NCBI RefSeq assembly: GCF_017676345.1
Contig: NZ_JAFFZM010000003.1
Span: forward strand, 124,001 to 188,000
DNA: 64,000 bases
Source: Streptomyces smyrnaeus
GTDB taxonomy: Bacteria > Actinomycetota > Actinomycetes > Streptomycetales > Streptomycetaceae
Reading direction: 5' to 3'
Below, in pieces: positions 35,667 through 44,916 of the stretch. The position numbers were made by a program, and so were the translations under genes. Every line of letters begins with the position of its first letter. Positions within the stretch are counted from its first letter, which is position 1. Under the pieces are notes generated by a model, which did no database searches, was not told the DNA's origin, and saw only the letters and a program-made list of their open reading frames with translations.

Positions 35667-37157
35667 ATGTACCAGCCGGCTCTCACCGAGAACGGAACCC
35701 GGACGGTGGCCCTGCGCCTCGCCCTGACCGCGCTCGACCGGTGGACCGATCGCGCCAGACGGGCCGCGGTGCAGCGCCCGCCCGACATCTCCCCCGAAAC
35801 CTCCTCCGACCCCTCCCCGGGTACGCCCCCCGACGACCCGCACGGGTCCCCGCCCGAGTACCCCGGTGACCCCGGGATTCCCGTTCTGGCGCGGCTGGTG
35901 GCGGCGGCGGGGGACGCCGAGGCGGCGACGGTCGCCGGCCGCGCCGCTGCCGTGTGGGCCCGCAGGGCGGGGCGCGGCCCCGGCCACCGTGGGCTGTACG
36001 ACGGCGGACTCGCCGGGACGCTGGTGGGGCTGCGGCAGTGCGCCGTACTGCATCCCGCACTGCATCCGGTCGCCGACCGGCTGCGGGACCGGCTGTTGGA
36101 CCGTTCCGTCAGCGGCCGGGTGCGGTACGGGGCCGTCACCTTCCCCGACTACGACCTGATGCTCGGCCCCTCCGGTGTGCTGCTCGCGTTGATCGCGGAC
36201 CTGCCGGGTGCGGGTGGCGCACGCGGCGCGGTGGCCGACACCCGCAGTACGGCGGACGGAATCGACGACACCAGGCGCGCCCCGAAGGGATTCGGGAAGG
36301 GGCTCCCGGGCGGACCCGGCCCGTACGGTCCCGGTCCCGGGCCCGGCGGACAGCGACCGGGCGGAGGCGGACCGGGCGTCGCGCGTGGGCGCGGCAGCAA
36401 CGGCGGTCCCGTCGAGGCCGGGCTGTCCGCGTACGCCGAGCATCTCGCCGCCCTCTGCGACGACCTGCAACTGGCCGGGCTGCGCACCCGCTACCCCGGT
36501 CATCCGCTGCTGGGCTGGCTGGACGGGCGCATCAACACCGGTATGGGGCACGGCGTCGCGGGAGTCACCGCCGCACTCAGCGCGGCCGTACGGCGGCTGG
36601 GTCCGCGCCCCGAACTGACCGCCGCGCTCAGCCACACCTGCCACTGGCTGGCCGGTGAGTCCTTCGACGATGCGCGGGACATCCGCACCTGGAACGGCTG
36701 CGGCTCCGACGGTGCTCCTCGGCTGCCCGGCACCAATGCGCGCCAAGGCTGGTGCTACGGCACCCCCGGCGTCTCCTGGGCGATGTGGGAGGCGGCGGAT
36801 GTGCTGGGGGACGGGGTGGCCGCTGCCTGGGCGGCGTCGGCCTTCACCTCGCTGGCCGAGGGCTTCCACGAGGGCTACCACCTCTTCGGTGACCACATCG
36901 GCGATCGGCTCGGCCTGTGCCATGGGGCCGGGGGCGTACTTCTGGTCGCCGACGCGCTGCACCGGCACGGCCGGTTGCCCGCCGCAACCGGGCTACGGGC
37001 CCGGCTGCTGGCTCACCTGGCCTCGCACGAGGAGGAGTTGGCCATGCTCGCCGATGAGCGGTACGGGCTGCTGTCGGGGGCAACCGGCGTGCTTGCCGCC
37101 ATGCTGACCGCGACGGGGGGCAGTCGGACCTGGCTGCCCTGTCTGGGCCTGCGCTGA
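35667..37157 (+). CDS. Lanthionine synthetase C-like cyclase (LanC)
   Basis: A 496-residue zinc enzyme of the LanC family that adds Cys thiols to dehydroamino acids to form (methyl)lanthionine. The alpha-toroid motifs are present: MGHGVAGVTAAL with the general-acid/base His, Cys363 in WCYGTPGVSW, and Cys418-His419 in LCHGAGG as zinc ligands. A Gly/Pro-rich insert (about residues 195-250) interrupts the barrel. The ATG follows AAAGGGAGG, 35 bp after the dehydratase gene, so all three genes form one operon. No precursor peptide gene was found immediately before or after. Confidence 0.88.
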   Translation: MYQPALTENGTRTVALRLALTALDRWTDRARRAAVQRPPDISPETSSDPSPGTPPDDPHGSPPEYPGDPGIPVLARLVAAAGDAEAATVAGRAAAVWARRAGRGPGHRGLYDGGLAGTLVGLRQCAVLHPALHPVADRLRDRLLDRSVSGRVRYGAVTFPDYDLMLGPSGVLLALIADLPGAGGARGAVADTRSTADGIDDTRRAPKGFGKGLPGGPGPYGPGPGPGGQRPGGGGPGVARGRGSNGGPVEAGLSAYAEHLAALCDDLQLAGLRTRYPGHPLLGWLDGRINTGMGHGVAGVTAALSAAVRRLGPRPELTAALSHTCHWLAGESFDDARDIRTWNGCGSDGAPRLPGTNARQGWCYGTPGVSWAMWEAADVLGDGVAAAWAASAFTSLAEGFHEGYHLFGDHIGDRLGLCHGAGGVLLVADALHRHGRLPAATGLRARLLAHLASHEEELAMLADERYGLLSGATGVLAAMLTATGGSRTWLPCLGLR

Positions 37158-37196
37158 GGCCGGCTGCTCTCCGACTGATCGCCCTCCGCCCCGCCG

Positions 37197-37212
37197 GCCC
37201 GCACCAGCGGGC
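37197..37212 (+). terminator. Hairpin after the LanB/LanC operon
   Basis: GCCCGC-ACCA-GCGGGC followed by TTCT, 40 bp after the LanC stop and before the GH15 gene. Perfect 6-bp stem and tetraloop; a plausible terminator. Confidence 0.45.
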
Positions 37213-37289
37213 TTCTAGTGAGGCTCCATGGGCGGCACTTGTGCTGGTCGAAGCCGTGGTGGGCCCTACGGCGGTTTCGGGGAGGCCGG

Positions 37290-39143
37290 GTGGCGACGCT
37301 GATCGAGGACTACGCGCTGATCGGGGACATGCAGACGGCCGCGCTGGTCGCCAGGGACGGCTCGGTGGACTGGCTGTGTCTGCCGCGCTTCGACTCGCCG
37401 GCCGTCTTCGCGGGTCTCCTGGGCACCGACGACCACGGGTTCTGGCGGCTGGCTCCCACTGCCCGCGGCCCGGGGCGGACGGCGGCGGCGCGGCGCCGGT
37501 ACCGGGGGGACTCGCTCGTTCTGGAGTCCGAGTGGGACACGCCCGAGGGCACCGTACGGGTGATCGACTTCATGCCGCCGCGCAGGCACGCCGCGCCGTG
37601 TCTGGTGCGGATCGTGGAGGGCGTGACCGGGCGGGTGCGGATGAGTTCGGCGCTGCGGATGCGGTTCAGCTACGGCCGGGTGGTGCCATGGGTGCGGCGG
37701 GAGGGCGGACGGTGCGCGGGTGGGCTCGCCGACCGCACCGTCGCCGTCGCGGGGCCCGACTCGCTGTGGCTGGACACCGAGGCCGAGACGTACGGCAGCG
37801 ACCTGACCACGCACGCCGACTTCACCGTCACCGCGGGCCGGCGGGTGACGCTCGCCCTCAGCTGGCAGCCCTCGCACCTGGCCGCGCCGCCGCGGCCCGA
37901 CGCGCACCGACTGCTGTGCGACACCGAGCGGTTCTGGGCCGACTGGATCGCTCAGTGCAGCTACACCGGGCGCTGGCGGGAGGCCGTCGTCCGTTCCCTG
38001 ATCACCCTCAAGGCCCTCACCTACGCGCCTACGGGCGGCATTGTCGCCGCGCCCACCACATCGCTGCCCGAGGAGCTCGGCGGGGTACGCAACTGGGACT
38101 ACCGCTACACCTGGCTGCGGGACGCCGCGATCACACTGGGCGCGCTGCTGCGCACCGGTTACCGGGAGGAGGCCCGGCGCTGGCGCGAGTGGCTGCTGCG
38201 GGCGGTGGCCGGTGACGCGCAGAACCTCCAGATCATGTACGGGGTCGCCGGTGAGCGGGAGCTGGCCGAGTCGGAACTGGGCTGGCTGCCCGGGTACGAG
38301 GGCTCGCGGCCGGTGCGGATCGGCAACGGGGCCGCCGATCAGCTGCAGCTGGACGTGTACGGGGAAGTCGTGGACGCGCTGTGGCTCGGTCAGACCTCCG
38401 GGCTGACGCCCGATGTCCGCGACGACAGCACCCACATCCTCCAGATGAAGCTGATGAACCATCTGGAGGCCAACTGGCAGGAGCCGGACGAGGGCATCTG
38501 GGAGGTCCGGGGGCCGCGCCGGCACTTCACCCACTCCAAGGTGATGACGTGGGTGGCCGCCGACCGTACGGTGCGGCGGCTGTCGCGGCTGGGCCTGGAC
38601 GGCCCGGTCTCCCGGTGGCGCGCCCTGCGGGACGAGGTGCACCGAGAGGTGTGCGCCAAGGGGTACGACGCGGACCGCAACACCTTCACACAGTCCTACG
38701 GTTCCCGGGAACTGGACGCGTCACTGCTGCTGATACCGCAGGTGGGCTTTCTGCCACCGGACGACCCGCGCGTCATCGGCACGGTGGAGGCGGTGCAGCG
38801 GGAGCTGTGCGAGGACGGGTTCGTACGGCGCTATCCCGTCGCCGACGAGGGGGACGGCCTCTTCGACGGCACCGGGCTCCCCGCCGGGGACGGGCTGCCC
38901 GGTGGGGAGGGTGTCTTCCTCGCCTGCTCCTTCTGGCTGGCGCACGATCTCGCCCTCATCGGGCGCCCAGCGGAGGGCCGCCGGCTGTTCGAGCGTCTGC
39001 TGGCCCTCCGCAACGACGTGGGTCTCCTCGCCGAGGAGTGGGACACGGCGCGGCAGCGGCAGGTCGGCAACTTCCCCCAGGCCTTCAGCCATGTTCCGCT
39101 GATCGACGCGGCCCTGCGTCTCGGTGGGCAGCCGGTGCTCTAG
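37290..39143 (+). CDS. Glycoside hydrolase family 15 protein (glucoamylase/trehalase-like)
   Basis: A 617-residue cytoplasmic protein starting VATLIEDYALIGDMQTAALVARDGSVDWLCLPRFDS, the standard N-terminus of the actinobacterial GH15 family, whose members hydrolyse trehalose or alpha-glucans. The (alpha/alpha)6 barrel motifs GGVRNWDYRYTWLRDAA and GLLAEEWD, the latter with a probable catalytic Glu, are visible. GTG 37290 follows GGGGAGG; earlier in-frame starts precede unrelated sequence. It is a widespread primary-metabolism gene and probably not part of the neighbouring biosynthetic functions. Confidence 0.88.
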   Translation: MATLIEDYALIGDMQTAALVARDGSVDWLCLPRFDSPAVFAGLLGTDDHGFWRLAPTARGPGRTAAARRRYRGDSLVLESEWDTPEGTVRVIDFMPPRRHAAPCLVRIVEGVTGRVRMSSALRMRFSYGRVVPWVRREGGRCAGGLADRTVAVAGPDSLWLDTEAETYGSDLTTHADFTVTAGRRVTLALSWQPSHLAAPPRPDAHRLLCDTERFWADWIAQCSYTGRWREAVVRSLITLKALTYAPTGGIVAAPTTSLPEELGGVRNWDYRYTWLRDAAITLGALLRTGYREEARRWREWLLRAVAGDAQNLQIMYGVAGERELAESELGWLPGYEGSRPVRIGNGAADQLQLDVYGEVVDALWLGQTSGLTPDVRDDSTHILQMKLMNHLEANWQEPDEGIWEVRGPRRHFTHSKVMTWVAADRTVRRLSRLGLDGPVSRWRALRDEVHREVCAKGYDADRNTFTQSYGSRELDASLLLIPQVGFLPPDDPRVIGTVEAVQRELCEDGFVRRYPVADEGDGLFDGTGLPAGDGLPGGEGVFLACSFWLAHDLALIGRPAEGRRLFERLLALRNDVGLLAEEWDTARQRQVGNFPQAFSHVPLIDAALRLGGQPVL

Positions 39144-39204
39144 AGCCGTCCGCGAGTGGGGCCGCTCACGCTGGGGGCCCAGTCGGCTACCCCGGGAGGG
39201 CACT

Positions 39205-39363
39205 GTGTGGCGCAAGGCATTGGCGGTGGTGTGGAGGGCGCTTTCCACCTACGGACTGCTCTGGGTGGTGCCGCACTTCACTGTGACGGAGGACGATCCG
39301 GCGCGGTCCACGGTGAATAAAGGAGAGTTCGAGAGCTTCGAGTCAAGCTCTGGCCATAGATGA
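39205..39363 (+). CDS. Small hypothetical protein (52 residues) before the acyl-AMP ligase
   Basis: GTG 39205 is preceded by CCGGGAGGGCACT, a strong ribosome site. The product starts with an amphipathic/hydrophobic segment (VWRKALAVVWRALSTYGLLW) and ends polar and Ser-rich (FESFESSSGHR). I do not recognise it. It lies 67 bp before the acyl-AMP ligase and points the same way, so it could be a membrane-associated peptide of the cluster or a spurious frame. It has no Cys and so is an unlikely lanthionine precursor. Confidence 0.35.
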   Translation: MWRKALAVVWRALSTYGLLWVVPHFTVTEDDPARSTVNKGEFESFESSSGHR

Positions 39364-39430
39364 CGCGTTCGCGGTCGTCTGCAACGGCCCGCCCGTCGGG
39401 CGGGTCGCCAACGGGGCTATGGGGGCGATG

Positions 39431-41221
39431 ATGGCTGTGCCCGAGAACTTCACGGAACTCGCACTGCGGAGAATCCACGAGCGACCCGACGCGACCGCCT
39501 ACCAGTTCGTCCGGGTGGGCCGCGACGGCCGGCTCGACGCCGACTCCCTCAGCTACGGCGACCTGGGGACGCGCTCCTTGCGCCTGGCCGCCTGGCTCCA
39601 GGAGCGCGGCTGTCACGGACAGCGGGTACTGATCCTGCACACCGACGGGGCGCAGTTCGTCACCAGCTTCCTGGGCTGCCTGTTCGCCGGTGCCGTGGCT
39701 GTTCCGGCGCCGCCGCCCAGCGGCGCACGGCAGAACGTGGAGCGCGTCGCGAACATCATCAAGGACGCCGCAGTCAGTTATGTGATGACGGACTGTGCGA
39801 ACGCCTCCGCCGTCTCCCAACTGCTGGCCACCATCGGCCACTCCGACGTCGTCTGCCTGGCGACCGACCGTACGGCGGTCAACGACGGCGAGCCGGAGTG
39901 GCACGAGCCGGGGCTCTATCCGGCCGATGTGGCCTACCTTCAGTACACCTCCGGGTCGGTCAGCGAGCCCAAGGGCGTCATGGTGACGCACCGCAACATG
40001 CTCGCCAACCAGGAGGCCGTCCGGCAGGGAATGCGGACGACGGCGGACTCGGTGGTCGGCGGCTGGCTGCCGTTCCACCACGACATGGGACTGGCGGGTC
40101 ATCTGCTGCACCCGCTGTGGCTCGGTGGCAGGGGCGTGCTGATGCCGCCGATCAGCTTCGTCAAGCGCCCGGTCAGCTGGCTGCGCATGATCGACGCCTA
40201 CGGCATCACCACGGGCGGCGGCCCCAACCTCGGCTACGACCTGTGTGTGCGCCGCGTCACCGACGAGCAACTGGCCGGACTCGACCTCTCCCGCTGGACG
40301 ACGGCCGTCAACGGCGCCGAGCCGGTGCGTGCGGAGACGATGGACGCGTTCGCCGAGCGGTTCGCCCCCGCCGGGTTCCGCCGCTCGGCGTTCTACCCCT
40401 GCTACGGGCTGGCCGAAGCCACCCTGCTGGTCTCCGGCGGGACCCCGGGAGCGCCGGCGCTGGAGCGCACCGTCGACGCCGCCGATCTGGAGCGGCACAC
40501 CGTGGGGGAGGCGAGATCGGGCAGACCGAGCCGCACACTGGTCAGCTCCGGCATCCCGCGCGGCTGCGAGGTGCGGATCGTGGACCCGGAGAGCCATGCG
40601 CGACTGCCGCACGGCCGGGTCGGCGAGGTGTGGGTGCGCGGGGACAGCGTGGCGCACGGCTACTGGAACCGGCCGCTGGACAACGCGCAGTCCTTCTGCG
40701 CCACCATGGCCGACGGCACCGACGGCTTCCTGCGCACCGGGGACCTGGGGGTGCTGGACGGCGGGGAGCTGTTCGTCACCGGACGGCTCAAGGACATCAT
40801 GATCGTCGCCGGGCGCAATCTGTACCCGCAGGACATCGAGCGCAGCGTGCAGCAGGTGAGCGCGCTGTTCGGCTCCAGCGCGGCGTTCTCGGTGGAGTCG
40901 GACCGCGACCATGTGGTCGTCGTCCAGGAGGTGCGCACCAGCCGCAACTACGACACGCAGCTGGCGTCGCTGGCGGCGGACGTGCAGCAGTGCGTGGCCC
41001 GGGAGTTCGAGGTCGCAGCCGAGAACGTGCTGCTGGTGCGACCCGGCACCGTACGCAGGACCACCAGCGGCAAGCTGCAGCGCCGCGCGATGCGGCAGAT
41101 GTTCCTGGAAGGGCAGATCCAGCCCTTGCACGAGGTGGTCGCGCCCGAGGTGCGCAAGCTCGTCGAGGCCGGGGCCGACGCGCGAGCCGGCAGCCGCCGT
41201 GGCGCCCGGGAGCGAGGATGA
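39431..41221 (+). CDS. Fatty acyl-AMP ligase (FAAL)
   Basis: About 596 residues of the ANL superfamily. The adenylation core has VAYLQYTSGSVSEPKGVMVTH, with the Q-Y-T-S-G-S form typical of FAALs, then GGWLPFHHDMGLAGH and YGLAEATLLVSGG. The C-terminal part has GFLRTGDLGVLDGGELFVTGRLKD and IERSVQQV. FAALs activate free fatty acids as acyl-AMP and load them on an acyl carrier protein, here most likely the ACP encoded four genes downstream in the same operon. ATG 39431 is chosen from three closely spaced ATGs (39419, 39428, 39431) because GGGGG ends 5 bases upstream. The stop overlaps the next gene (ATGA). Confidence 0.88.
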   Translation: MAVPENFTELALRRIHERPDATAYQFVRVGRDGRLDADSLSYGDLGTRSLRLAAWLQERGCHGQRVLILHTDGAQFVTSFLGCLFAGAVAVPAPPPSGARQNVERVANIIKDAAVSYVMTDCANASAVSQLLATIGHSDVVCLATDRTAVNDGEPEWHEPGLYPADVAYLQYTSGSVSEPKGVMVTHRNMLANQEAVRQGMRTTADSVVGGWLPFHHDMGLAGHLLHPLWLGGRGVLMPPISFVKRPVSWLRMIDAYGITTGGGPNLGYDLCVRRVTDEQLAGLDLSRWTTAVNGAEPVRAETMDAFAERFAPAGFRRSAFYPCYGLAEATLLVSGGTPGAPALERTVDAADLERHTVGEARSGRPSRTLVSSGIPRGCEVRIVDPESHARLPHGRVGEVWVRGDSVAHGYWNRPLDNAQSFCATMADGTDGFLRTGDLGVLDGGELFVTGRLKDIMIVAGRNLYPQDIERSVQQVSALFGSSAAFSVESDRDHVVVVQEVRTSRNYDTQLASLAADVQQCVAREFEVAAENVLLVRPGTVRRTTSGKLQRRAMRQMFLEGQIQPLHEVVAPEVRKLVEAGADARAGSRRGARERG

Positions 41222-43074
41222 CGGTGCTGCGCGGACGGCGCGCCCCGCAGCGCGGGCCGGAGGCGGCCGGAGCACGCGCGGCGTCCGGGCCGGTCGCAGC
41301 GCCCACGGCACGTTGGTCGCTCGCCGAACGCCTGGACGCCTGGCTCGGTGACCCCGACGACGACGCGGGTCCGCTCGGCTACGCCGACGCCGCCCGCGAG
41401 GACGCCGCCGAGCGGTTCCCCTCGGCCGCCTGCGCCGCGCTCGACGAACTCGGCGTCCAGCACTACTACGTGCCCGCCCAGTACGGCGGCACGCTCACCG
41501 GGCTGCCGCAGTTGCTGGAGCTGGTGCGCACCCTCGCCCGGCGGGACCTGACGACCGCTGTGGGGCACGGGAAGACCTTCCTGGGCGCCGTGTGCATCTG
41601 GGTCGCCGAACAGGGCGCGGGCGCGGCGCGGCTGGCCGATCTGGTGCGCGCCGGGGAGCCCGTCTCGCTGGGGCTGACCGAACGGGCGCACGGCAGCGAT
41701 CTGATGGCCGGCGAGGTCGTCGCCGAGCGGGTACCGGACGGCTACCGCATCACCGGCGAGAAGTGGCTCATCAACAACGCCACCCGTGGCCGCCTCGTCT
41801 GCCTGCTGGCCCGCACGGCGCCCGAGGGGGGCCCGCGCGGCTTCAGTCTGCTGCTCGTCGACAAGGCGGAGCTGCCGCCCGGTACGTACCGCACCCTGCC
41901 CAAGGTGCCCACCTTGGGCATCCGCGGCGCCGACATCAGCGGCATCGCCTTCCAGGGGGCACCGGTCGGCCGCGACCGTCTGGTGGGCCGGGAGGGCGAG
42001 GGCCCCGAAACCGTGCTGAAGGCGCTGCAGATCACCCGCTCGCTGTGTACGGCCCTCTCCCTGGGCGCCGCCGACCACGGGCTGCGGCTCGCCCACGGAT
42101 TCGCCGCCGAACGGGAGCTGTACGGGCGCCGGATGCTGGAGCTGCCGCAGGTGCGGCGGACGCTGTCCGAGTGCTACGCCGATCTGCTGGCAGCCGAGGC
42201 GCTCAGCACGGTCGCGGCGCGCAGCATCCACACGCTGCCGGGCGAGCTGAGTGTCACCTCCGCCGTCGCCAAGTACCTGGTGCCCACCATGGTGGACCGG
42301 ACGCTGCTGCGGCTGCGCGGGGTGCTGGGGGCCCGCGCCTTCCTCAGCGACCACCACGCGCACGGACGCTTCCAGAAGCTGGAGCGCGACCACCGCATCG
42401 TGGGCATCTTCGACGGCAACACGATGGTGAACCTCTACGCGCTCACCGCCCAGTTCCGCACACTGGCGCGCCGGTTCGCGGCACCGGACGGCGCGGTCGG
42501 CTGGGAGGCCGACACCTTCTCCCTCACCCGCTCGCTGCCGGACCTGCGGCCCGACCGGCTGAGTCTGCTGGCCCGGCACGGCAGCGCGCTGATGGCGTCC
42601 CTGCCGGCGAGTGCGGCGGCCCTGGAGCGGGCGGCTGCCGGGGATGTGCGGCTGCTCCCCGCGGCCCGCGCGGCCGGCACCCTCACGGTGGCCTGCCGCG
42701 AGCTGCACGCGCGGATGGGCGCGGCCCGGCTGCTGCCCGGCGGGGCGCCCGTGGAGAGTTTCGATCTGGCGCGCGGCTACAGCGCCTGCTTCGCCGCGGC
42801 CTGCGCGCTGGGGCTGTGGCGGTACAACGCAGCGGGCGGGGCGGGAGGGGCGGTGTCGCCGCTGTGGCTCCATGCGGTGCTGGACCGGCTCTCGAGCGGT
42901 CTGGAGGAGGCTGTACCCGGCAGTACCGGGCCGCTGCCGCGGCCCTGGGGGGTGGAGGAGGAGGCGCGGGAGCCGCTGTACGAGCGGCTGCTGGAACGGA
43001 TGGCCGCACAGTACGCGGTGGGGGAGCTGTTCTCCTTGCTCCCGTGCCGCACAGCGGAGGGACCGCCATGCTGA
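41218..43074 (+). CDS. Long-form acyl-CoA/acyl-ACP dehydrogenase (first of two)
   Basis: A 618-residue ACAD-fold flavoprotein. It has SLGLTERAHGSDLMAG and YRITGEKWLINNATRGRL in the middle beta domain, then an alpha-helical C-terminal domain and an extra ~200-residue extension absent from standard ~380-residue ACADs. Paired long ACADs of this size accompany a FAAL and an ACP in lipopeptide pathways such as ramoplanin, where they desaturate the lipid starter. At the position of the usual catalytic Glu the sequence reads FDGNTMVN, so Asp replaces Glu. The start overlaps the ligase stop by 4 bp. Confidence 0.85.
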   Translation: MTVLRGRRAPQRGPEAAGARAASGPVAAPTARWSLAERLDAWLGDPDDDAGPLGYADAAREDAAERFPSAACAALDELGVQHYYVPAQYGGTLTGLPQLLELVRTLARRDLTTAVGHGKTFLGAVCIWVAEQGAGAARLADLVRAGEPVSLGLTERAHGSDLMAGEVVAERVPDGYRITGEKWLINNATRGRLVCLLARTAPEGGPRGFSLLLVDKAELPPGTYRTLPKVPTLGIRGADISGIAFQGAPVGRDRLVGREGEGPETVLKALQITRSLCTALSLGAADHGLRLAHGFAAERELYGRRMLELPQVRRTLSECYADLLAAEALSTVAARSIHTLPGELSVTSAVAKYLVPTMVDRTLLRLRGVLGARAFLSDHHAHGRFQKLERDHRIVGIFDGNTMVNLYALTAQFRTLARRFAAPDGAVGWEADTFSLTRSLPDLRPDRLSLLARHGSALMASLPASAAALERAAAGDVRLLPAARAAGTLTVACRELHARMGAARLLPGGAPVESFDLARGYSACFAAACALGLWRYNAAGGAGGAVSPLWLHAVLDRLSSGLEEAVPGSTGPLPRPWGVEEEAREPLYERLLERMAAQYAVGELFSLLPCRTAEGPPC

Positions 43075-44885
43075 CGCCGACCGAGGGCACCGGGGGCACC
43101 GGTGCCGAAGAAGAGCTCCGCATCCAGTACCGGATCGCCGACCTGGAGCGCCGCTTCGGCGATCCGGCAGACCCGGACAACCCGCTGGGCATCACCGCGC
43201 TGCTGGCCGCCGACGAGCGCGGCGAACTGCTCGCCGAGGCGGAGGACGTGCTGACCGACTTCCAGCTGAACGCCGAGTTCGTGCCCCGCGAGTGGGGCGG
43301 CAGGCTGGAGCGGGTCGACACCATGGGCCGGGTGCTGCGCGCCGTCTTCCGCAGGGACGCCAGTCTGGGGCTGGGCTACGGCGCCACCTCTTTCCTCGCC
43401 GCCGTCGCCGTATGGGCGGCCGGGACCCGCGAGCAGCGGCGCCGGGTGGCCGAACTGCTGCTGGGCGGCGGCCGGCTGGCCATCGCCTACCACGAGCTGG
43501 CGCACGGCAACGACTTCGTACGCAACGAGTTCCGCGCCACCCCCACCGCCGACGGCGGCTTCCGGCTCGACGGTGTCAAACAGGTCATCAACAACGTCGT
43601 CCGTGCCGAGGCGCTCGTCCTCTTCAGCCGTACCGACGAGGCGGCGGGCAGCCGCAGCCACTCGGTGCTGCTGGTGGACAAGGACCGGCTCCCGGCGGGC
43701 CGGCTGCGGTATCTGCCGCGCTATGCGACCGTCGGGGTGCGCGGCTGCCAGAACGCGGGCGTCGAGTTCACCGACTGCCCGGTGGCCGGTGACGCGCTCG
43801 TCGGCGAACTGGGCGACGGTGTGGAACTGGCGCTGCGCTCCTTCCAGATCACCCGCAGCGTCGTACCGTCGATGATCCTGGGCGGGGGCGACACCGCGCT
43901 GCGCACCGCCGTGAGCTTCGCGCTGAACCGGCAGCTGTACAACCGCTCGGTGCTGGAGATCCCGCACGCCCGCGCCACACTCGTCGGCGCCTTCATCGAT
44001 CTGCTGATCTGCGACTGTCTGGCGCTGGCGGCCACCCGCGCCGTGCATCTGCTGCCCGCCGAGACGAGCGTGTACGCGGCGGCCGTCAAGTATCTGCTGC
44101 CCAAGCTGCTGACGGAGACCACCTACGACCTGTCCGTCGTACTGGGTGCCAACTTCTATGTGCGCGGCGGAGAGTACGGCGCCTTCCAGAAGCACGTACG
44201 GGACCTGCCGATGATCAGCCTCGGGCACGCGGGCACCGCGGCCTGCCAGGCGACGATCATCCCGCAGCTGCCGCGGCTGGCCCGCGCCGCGTGGTTCACG
44301 GGCCCGCCCGCTCCCGACGGGCTGTTCCGGATCCGCGACCCGCTGCCGCCGCTGGACCCCGCGCGGCTGGAGCTGGTGGCCACGGCGGACGGGCTGGCGT
44401 GCTCGCTGGCGGGAGCAGCCGACGAACTGGCCGACGACAGCCGGGACGGCCCCGGAGCCCGCACCGGCGAGTACGGCGAGGCGCTGGTGGCGCTGGCCGG
44501 AGAGGTGGAGGCGGAGCTGCGCGGGCTGCAGGAGGAGTGCGCGGCCATGCCCGCCAAGGACCGCACGGTGCTGGCCAGCCCGCGCGCCTACGCGGGCGCG
44601 GACCGCTACGCGCTGCTGCTGGCGGCGGCGGCCTGCCTGGGCGTGTGGCGCAACCAGGGCACCGGCCAGGACGCGGGCGGTCAGGCCGGTCCGCACGCCG
44701 CCTCGACGGACTTCCTCGCCTCCCCGGTGTGGCCGACCGTCGCCCTCACCCGGCTCGCCAAACGGCTCGGCCGCCCGCTGCCCAAGCTGCCCGCCGGCTG
44801 GGAGGAACACCTGCTGGACGAGGTGCTCACGCGGTACCACGAGGCCCGCAGCTACGACCTGTACGACACCCCGCTCGCCGGCTGA
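43068..44885 (+). CDS. Long-form acyl-CoA/acyl-ACP dehydrogenase (second of two)
   Basis: A 605-residue paralogue of the preceding protein. It has AIAYHELAHGNDFVRNEF and FRLDGVKQVINNVVRAEALV in the beta domain, FQITRSVVPSMILGGGD at the start of the helical domain, and a long C-terminal extension. The strand expected to hold the catalytic base reads SLGHAGTAACQ with no Glu, so it may use another base or act as a partner subunit. ATG follows GGAGGGACC and overlaps the upstream stop by 7 bp, arguing for equimolar production. Together the pair would introduce one or two double bonds in an ACP-bound acyl chain (inference). Confidence 0.83.
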   Translation: MLTPTEGTGGTGAEEELRIQYRIADLERRFGDPADPDNPLGITALLAADERGELLAEAEDVLTDFQLNAEFVPREWGGRLERVDTMGRVLRAVFRRDASLGLGYGATSFLAAVAVWAAGTREQRRRVAELLLGGGRLAIAYHELAHGNDFVRNEFRATPTADGGFRLDGVKQVINNVVRAEALVLFSRTDEAAGSRSHSVLLVDKDRLPAGRLRYLPRYATVGVRGCQNAGVEFTDCPVAGDALVGELGDGVELALRSFQITRSVVPSMILGGGDTALRTAVSFALNRQLYNRSVLEIPHARATLVGAFIDLLICDCLALAATRAVHLLPAETSVYAAAVKYLLPKLLTETTYDLSVVLGANFYVRGGEYGAFQKHVRDLPMISLGHAGTAACQATIIPQLPRLARAAWFTGPPAPDGLFRIRDPLPPLDPARLELVATADGLACSLAGAADELADDSRDGPGARTGEYGEALVALAGEVEAELRGLQEECAAMPAKDRTVLASPRAYAGADRYALLLAAAACLGVWRNQGTGQDAGGQAGPHAASTDFLASPVWPTVALTRLAKRLGRPLPKLPAGWEEHLLDEVLTRYHEARSYDLYDTPLAG

Positions 44886-44916
44886 GCGCCAGGACGAGCA
44901 GGACGAGGAGCATGCC

